In this document: positions 58,320-64,000 of the stretch, piece after piece | Layout of the letters: each line of letters begins with the position of its first letter | Position numbering within the stretch: the stretch's first letter is position 1 | NCBI RefSeq assembly: GCF_036323735.1 | Contig: NC_086026.1 | Coordinates: forward strand, 56,177,039-56,241,038 | Length of the DNA: 64,000 bases | From: Rattus norvegicus | Lineage: Eukaryota > Chordata > Mammalia > Rodentia > Muridae | Reading direction: 5' to 3' | The notes under the pieces: generated by a model | Database searches by the model: none | What the model was told of the DNA's origin: nothing | What the model saw: the letters and a program-made list of their open reading frames with translations, nothing else | Made by a program: the position numbers and the translations under genes

Positions 58320-58800
58320 ATCTTTTAACAGAACTTGACACTTCTTAAACTTAAAGAACTTAACAGATTCTTTTTGACAAACACTGCTGGAACAGCTGGG
58401 CAGCCATATGAAAAAATAAAGCCAGGGAAACCCTCAAATCACTCCTAGTGTGCACATGAAGACTGAAAATTCATCTTATCCCTAAATGCAACTTCTAAGT
58501 CTGTAAGACTTTAGAAAAAAAACATAGGTAAACTATCTTCGTGAACTTGAGTCAAGTAAATATTTCTTAGAATAAGGACGTATAAATAAATTGAAAAGTC
58601 TTTAGAATTATAGTTCATCAAAATTGAAAAATTTTTGCCATTAGAAGCACATTAAGGCAATGAGAAGAAAGGCATCTAGACTCATATTACGTGCTTACAG
58701 GTCAGTTACGAAGAAATCAAATAACACAATAAAGTCAGAAAATATTGAAACAAATGATGGCAAAAATGCATTATAAGCTCATTTTTATTTAAAAATCAAC
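58320..58800 (+). pseudogene. Ancient L1 ORF2 3' fragment, sense
   Basis: ACTGCTGGAACAGCTGGGCAGCC, CATATGAAAAAATAAAGCC, AGAAAAAAAACATAGGTAAAC and CACATTAAGGCAATGAGAAG follow the ORF2 region after the polymerase domain. Decayed with no frame. Confidence 0.65.
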
Positions 58801-59469
58801 AAGAACTCACAAAGAGGTATTGTATATTTATTCAAATAAATGAAACTAGAGGCAAGGAACTAGCAATTGTTCCATTGATGACAATATAAAGTAACTTTAT
58901 TTCTCAGGTTTTGGTGGTAGGAATTTAAGGTGACACAGCCAATTTGGAAAATAAATTGTATTTTTCTTACCACTGAGTTGAATTTTCTCCCAGTGATCCA
59001 GTGTGAGTCTTCCCAGGGACCTAGAGAACCCACACTCAGCCTTGTACCTGTTGGTCAGTATACCATCTGGGGATTCGAAGAGAGATTTTCATCTCAGTTG
59101 AAGTTCCATGGATTGAGGTCTTAGCAACAGCTACCTCGGGCCAGAAAAGCTCCCACTAACCATGGATCCACTATGAACTTGAGATCAGCCATGTGATCTG
59201 TGTCCACATCAACCCCAGCAGAATCCAAGGAAATTCCTCTCCAGTGTAGGGCTCTAACAGTAGGTATGCGAACTGCTACTACGGGTCTTTAAAGACTTGA
59301 AAGAGTCCACTCCTACTGTTCCACACTGCCCAGGTACACACATGAGCCAACCTGATAAGAAAGAATCAGGGACACTTGCTGCCAACAGAGAAAAACGAAT
59401 AGCACTCCAGAACTGAGCTCTAAGAAATGGAGAGAGAGAGAGCTACATATTGCTTAAGAAATAACTTGA
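58801..59469. other. No recognised feature
   Basis: Unassigned sequence between L1-related fragments. Confidence 0.3.
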
Positions 59470-60340
59470 AATGATCATTTTAAAGAAGTTTAATGAAATG
59501 CAACAGTATACAAAGAATCAGCCACGAGAAGCAGGAAGCATTTCATGAACAAAATTTGGCATTTAATAAAGAAAGAGAAGACACAAAAGGAACCAAAACA
59601 GTAATTGTAAAATTGAAGCATATCATAACCGAGTGAAATTTTTTTCAAATAGATACTATAAACAATAAAGTTGATCATGGAGAAGAATTAGTAAGTTGAT
59701 TCAGAGGTAGAATTTGAAATCCTTATATTAGAGAACAAAAAGATTAAATGGCAAAGAAATTACAAGGAACCAAGAGAACACCATCAAATTCTAAATATGA
59801 GTTATGGAAGTCCCAGAAGAAGAAGAAAGAGAGAAAGGAGTATAAAGTTTATTGAAGGAAAATAATGGCTAAATGGATACCATTTTAGAAGCTCAGAGGA
59901 ATTAAAGAAACACTCCAAAGAGAAACACTCCTAGGTACATTATAGTCAAATTGTCAAAAGTCAAAACAAAAAGAGAATCTCTTTTCTTTTGTTCCAGTGT
60001 TAGAGACTTGGATTGAATTTAGATTTTTAAACATGCTAGGCAAGCCTCCAGCATTGAGAGAATCCCTAGACTTCATTAGAGAATCTTTCAAGTACCAAGC
60101 AGTGAGACTGGCCACATACAAGAAATAACCAAGAAGGCTATTACCAAATACTCTTCATGCATACTCAAATTATGCATAACAAAAAGTGGGTAATAGATTC
60201 AAAGTACTGCGCATGTGTGTGGAACATTAAATGAGGATTCTATACCTAGCAAAGCTGCCTTTTAGAAACTAGAAGAGTTGTTTGACATTGGTCTCGTCAA
60301 TGATTTCTGGAATATTGTGCCAGAAATCTTGGGCAAAAAA
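59470..60340 (+). pseudogene. HAL1/L1M ORF1-type fragment, sense
   Basis: GAAGTCCCAGAAGAAGAAG, AGAAGCTCAGAGGAATTAAAG, ACATTATAGTCAAATTGTC, AAAAGTCAAAACAAAAAGAG and ATTCTATACCTAGCAAAGCTGCC follow an L1 ORF1 (RNA-binding protein) order seen in HAL1. No intact frame. Confidence 0.65.
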
Positions 60341-60479
60341 AAAATTAAAGTGAGTAAATGTGTCTATGTCAACCAAATAACTCTGGAAAGCAGATGAGAT
60401 AATAAAGTGAAGAAAGTAACTTATAGCCTGGAAAAGTAATTGTAAGCTACATAATCTGATTAAGGGTTAAACTTTTAAA

Positions 60480-60895
60480 TTTTAATTAAGATACTTTTGA
60501 AATTCAACAGCAAGAAAAAAACTAACCAAAAGTTGGCCAAAGATTTAACAGTCATTTTCTTTTCAAAAGAAGATATAAAGATGGCCAACCGATATCTAAA
60601 AATGGTTTATGCTAGACTCCTAAATGGGGAAATGTACTTAAAAGTCACTTTGAAATACTATGTCACTCTTGGGATGGTTATTACCAAAAGGACAGGAGTA
60701 ATAAATACTAGCACGGGATTGGGGATTTAGCTTAGTGGTAGAGCGCTTGCCTAGCAAGCGCAAGGCCCTGAGTTCGGTCCCCAACTCCGAAAAAATAAAA
60801 AATAAAATACTAGCACGAATGTAGGAAAACGGAAACCCTTATATACTGTTGATGGATTGCTAGCTTGCACATCAATCGTATGAATGCTATAGGGT
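60480..60895 (+). pseudogene. Ancient L1 ORF2 C-terminal fragment, split by an ID element
   Basis: AGTTGGCCAAAGATTTAACAG, TTTCAAAAGAAGATATAAAG, ATGGCCAACCGATATC, then beyond the ID, GGAAACCCTTATATACTGTTG, match the ORF2 end region in order. Decayed. Confidence 0.7.
60716..60804 (+). mobile_element. ID SINE (rat-type), sense
   Basis: Head GGGGATTTAGCTTAGTGG (box A), box B GAGTTCGGTCCCC, then a short A-rich tail. Exact 13-bp duplications AAATACTAGCACG at 60703-60715 and 60805-60817. Both Pol III promoter boxes look intact. Confidence 0.96.
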
Positions 60896-60929
60896 TACAG
60901 TTCTTCCTGGTGGGATGCAGCAGGACTGG

Positions 60930-61165
60930 TCACGTGACACCCACAATCAGGAAACAGAGGGATAAACGCTACTGCTGCTCAGCCGGCTTCTTTGGTTTTA
61001 GATAGTTCAGCATCCTCAGCCCAGTAAATGGTTCTTCCCACTGTTAAGATGAGTCTCCCTATATCAGTTAAGATAATCAACATGATCCCCTTTCAGTGAT
61101 GCCCAGAGGCCCCTCTCCCACATGACTCTAAATTCTGTTAAGTTGACAATTAACGGCAGCAGTCA
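60930..61165 (-). mobile_element. Rodent MaLR-type LTR fragment, antisense
   Basis: ACACCCACAATCAGGAAACAG, GTTCTTCCCACTGTTAAGATG, GATGCCCAGAGGCCCCTCTCC and TTCTGTTAAGTTGACAATTAAC are ordered blocks of a rodent LTR-type repeat. Related to the fragment at 15585. Confidence 0.6.
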
Positions 61166-61659
61166 CAATAATCAAATTCATCATACTTTCATATTCTCAT
61201 GGTGACATGCAAATCACTTAACTCGGATGTAGAAGTTAAAAGATGAAAAGATTAAAAATAATCATTCAGTAATAAAGCAATTAATACATAACAGAAAATA
61301 TGGAAAGTGTGACCTCAATTGTATGCGTGTGAGAGGTAAAAGAGTAAAGATTTTAATGTGCTTAGAGTATAATTAGCTTAATTGAATAGTGTATCTCTAA
61401 AATAATGTATGCAAACCTCGAAGTAAAAAAACCACAAAGAAAAAAGTCTCTAGTTGATGTACAAAAGTTGATAAAAGTGAAATCAAAGATCACTGCAAAT
61501 TTTTAACAAGTCGCATAAGAAGATGGCAAACGGCAAGAAAAGCGAAACTACAGAAGAGCCAGTGAACAATTAACTATGAGGTAATCATAAATCTTTGGCT
61601 GGCTGTTAACATTACTTTCCTTGTTTAAAGACTGAGCACTATGTGGAATTATTTTTACT
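61166..61659. other. Unassigned A-rich DNA
   Basis: No confident match; probably old LINE material. Confidence 0.3.
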
Positions 61660-61706
61660 TTTTTCAAGATGTATTTTAATTTTGATTAGTATGTGTACGT
61701 GTGTGT

Positions 61707-61742
<36 letters not shown>

Positions 61743-61755
61743 CAGAGACAGAGAG

Positions 61756-61802
<47 letters not shown>

Positions 61803-61980
61803 GTTTACATGTTTTGACACATGAAGTAAGTGCCTGAGAAGGCCAGAAGAGGGCATCTGATCTGGAATTACAGTTGATTATGAGCCACCCAACACGGGTG
61901 GTTGCTGGGAACTAAATCACAGGGTTTCTGGAAGAGCAGCAAGTACTCTCAACGGCTGAGCCATCCTGCACTTCCTGCAT
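61660..61980 (-). mobile_element. B3/B2-type SINE with internal (GA)n expansion, antisense
   Basis: GAGAAGGCCAGAAGAGGGCATC, GAATTACAGTTGATTATGAGCC, GGTGGTTGCTGGGAACTAAATC and ACGGCTGAGCCATCCTGC are the reversed B2/B3 body and head. About 95 bp of GA-rich repeat (61709-61803) replaces the tail-proximal part. Confidence 0.85.
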
Positions 61981-62199
61981 ATTTTTAAAGTCTGATAATA
62001 TAGGGGATGAGAAAAATATTCCAAACAAATACCCAGCAAAAGAGAGTCTCCTACCAGATGTGATAGCTCACTGTTTGTAATATGCATAATGACGAGTGAT
62101 GTATTGTTTTCTAGATGTCTACTGGCCAGTTTAGGTCTCCCTCCTAGAAACATCTGTTTAAGTTTTTGACCACTTTTTAGTCAAGGTATTATTCTGTTG

Positions 62200-62720
62200 A
62201 TGATTGCGTCAGAGCAAAGAGGCTACATTAAAATAGCAGACAAAAATCATGAAGGCGTCAACTTATTGAGATGGTTACTTCAGTGTATGCATCTAACCAA
62301 TGGCAGAGCCACCAATACACAATGGAAATACTTTCATGGGTTCCATTAAGAACCAAAGAAAGGGGTAGCGGAACAGTAGTGAAGGACTTAGAAACCACCT
62401 CAGGGAATGCATAGATCACCCAGACAGGAAGTCAAGAAACAGAGAGACTGTGGATGAAATAGAAAGACAGGCATACGCAGAGCTTTACGTCACCAGCAGT
62501 AGTGTATGCACATTTGCAGGAACACAGAGCACATTCTCCATGGTCAAGAAAATTATAATCATTTCAAATATTTTTTTTCTGACCACAGTGACATAAAAGC
62601 AGAAATCAATAGTGAAAGAATTCTGAACACTTCATAAATGCATGGGACTTTAACACACTAGTGAAAAACCAATGAGCCAATGAGCAAACAAAGGAGGAGG
62701 AAGGGAGTTGGCTAATGAAA
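62200..62720 (+). pseudogene. Ancient L1 ORF2 fragment, sense
   Basis: GAACACAGAGCACATTCTCC, ATGGTCAAGAAAATTATAATC, CTGACCACAGTGACATAAAAG, CAGAAATCAATAGTGAAAG and AACCAATGAGCCAATGAGC follow the end of the endonuclease part of ORF2. Decayed. Confidence 0.65.
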
Positions 62721-64000
62721 GAAACAGTCTTCTAAAAACTCACTATTTTTCAAGCTAATTTTGAAATATAATTAATAAAGAAAGAACTTGAACACAGGTA
62801 TCCTGGGTGTGGGTGTGGACGTGCATGATGAGAACAGTATCTTTTACGTCCTAAAAGATTGGAAGATTTGCTAGACCCGACAGCCAGAGTTAATAATACA
62901 TCTTGAGGTCACATAAGACTTTAACCTACTATCCTACTGTGTAGTCTACCTGTTCGTTTTTAAACTATCAGAACAAAGTAACAAACAACCTTCCTTGCCT
63001 TGGATAATCCCATGTAATCAACCATTACAACCTAAAACAATGCAAAGCAATCTTTTAAATTGAATATGCACCATAAATGTTAAGCATGACACTTTTTTTT
63101 ACTGGTTGATAAATGGTGTTATTTGCAATACTGTTTGTTTTCTGGGTCAGTTGGAGCCAATGGCTTAATCCCTTGTAACATGGTGGTAAAGATTTCTATG
63201 TAGTGCCCTGTCCCTTTCTTATGTGATGTTTTCTATGCAATTCAATAAAGAGAGTGAGCTTCTTTGTTAAGAAGACAGGAGACACAGGGAACATGAAGTA
63301 AAGCTTTCTAATCTGGGCTCACTCTTGGTTGTGACTCCAAGGAGAAGTACCTTTATTTCTGTCCTTACTGTGACAGTGATGTATTGGTATCTTGGAATTG
63401 ATCACTAATGGTTTTAATCCACGTATGCCTGGGCAATGCTTCCTCCAGAAGACAGGACTTAGAAGTGAAAATTTCAGTGCTGGACATGGATATCTCCCTA
63501 CGAGTTCCTAGTGTGGGAGGCCCCTCAAGCTGCACAAGCAAGACAAGCTATTGCCATTTCCGTTGACTGGCTGTCCATCGTAACTAGGTGATAAGACCCT
63601 AGGGGCTGAAGACACAGCACACAGAAGTCAAGCGGGAACTTCGTCAATGGCTTCTTTCATCATGCTGGAAGATGCTATGGAGACCTCTCAGGGAGAAAAG
63701 TCTTTAAAGGTGTTACTTAATGGTAAACCCTAGATGCTATAATGTCAAACCACCAAGGGAGATGTGCTCCTTGGTGCAACATGAGCTTGGAGGTTGTAGG
63801 GATAATTCACTGCTTTCCGATTGGATCCGAGGCCCACCATACATGAGGAAATTCCTGTGTGCTCCTGTAGACTTGACTTCAGAGAGCATAATCCCTAGGA
63901 GGGAACCTGTTACTGTTGTCTTATCTAATGTCCAGGCCGCTCTGCCCTCTGAGTGCAGGTTGATGCTCATAGGTCAGTGCTGCTATCCACCCTGGCCAGA
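62721..64000. other. No recognised feature
   Basis: About 1.3 kb unassigned to the window end. CAATAAAGAGAGTGAGC near 63243 contains an AATAAA hexamer but has no supporting transcript context. Confidence 0.35.

Noticed and set aside
60716..60804. tRNA-Ala gene
   Set aside because: The tRNA-like boxes belong to an ID SINE: it has an A-rich tail and TSDs and lacks a full cloverleaf. The same holds for the ID copies at 13.8, 14.3 and 54.9 kb.
63243..63260. Polyadenylation site of a gene (AATAAA hexamer)
   Set aside because: A lone hexamer in unassigned DNA with no upstream coding exon is expected by chance.

Overview
This 64 kb window is non-coding, repeat-rich mammalian nuclear DNA and almost certainly rat (Rattus). 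The diagnostic evidence is the ID SINE: four clean copies (about 13.8, 14.3, 54.9 and 60.7 kb), each with a poly-A tail and a target-site duplication (TSD). Other support comes from rat-type L1 3' ends whose terminus reads AGTTAATAAA on the element strand, from B1, B2/B3 and B4 SINEs, Lx-type L1, rodent URR1 hAT elements and rodent MaLR LTRs. Family names come from recognition by eye against remembered consensus features, not from a search; subfamilies and edges (about +/-20 bp unless a TSD fixes them) are provisional.

No protein-coding gene, exon chain, rRNA, functional tRNA or CRISPR array can be supported. Every open frame over about 100 codons is microsatellite translation, a trinucleotide array, chance, or L1 ORF2 debris.

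Layout. 0-7 kb: CT/TG microsatellite, an old MER2-like Tigger element, two URR1 hAT elements, B3/B1/ID-like SINE remnants. 7-13.7 kb: a repeat-poor block with only MIR/L2 scraps and one B1 relic, holding a nuclear-receptor DR1 plus CRE-like motif pair. 13.7-17.4 kb: two ID insertions, a TG/TA microsatellite, L2 and MIR, and a striking 766-bp CTG/TTG-type triplet array. 17.4-23.3 kb: a second MER2-like element, a small retro-insert of unknown origin, a triple nest (URR1 in a SINE in a MaLR LTR), and a homeodomain-motif-rich repeat-free island near 22.1-22.6 kb. 23.3-30.3 kb: two 5'-truncated rat L1s that carry non-L1 3' flanking sequence inside their TSDs (one about 700 bp) around a quiet stretch with MIR and L2. 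30.3-42 kb: a 7-copy 38-bp minisatellite with a 76-bp dimer pattern, TG and TA microsatellites, and L2, MIR, ORR1-like and MLT1-like remnants. 42-63 kb: LINE-dominated, with an Lx 3' end, a young L1 nested inside an older L1 (45.85-49.71 kb), a long decayed antisense L1 (51.2-57 kb) peppered with SINEs, and sense-strand L1/HAL1-like fragments (44-45.7 and 58.3-62.7 kb). The last 1.2 kb is unassigned.

There is no gene system to describe. The best biology here is retrotransposition history: all three rat-type L1 3' ends in the window have extra sequence between the L1 terminus and the insertion edge, as expected from read-through of a weak L1 polyadenylation site.
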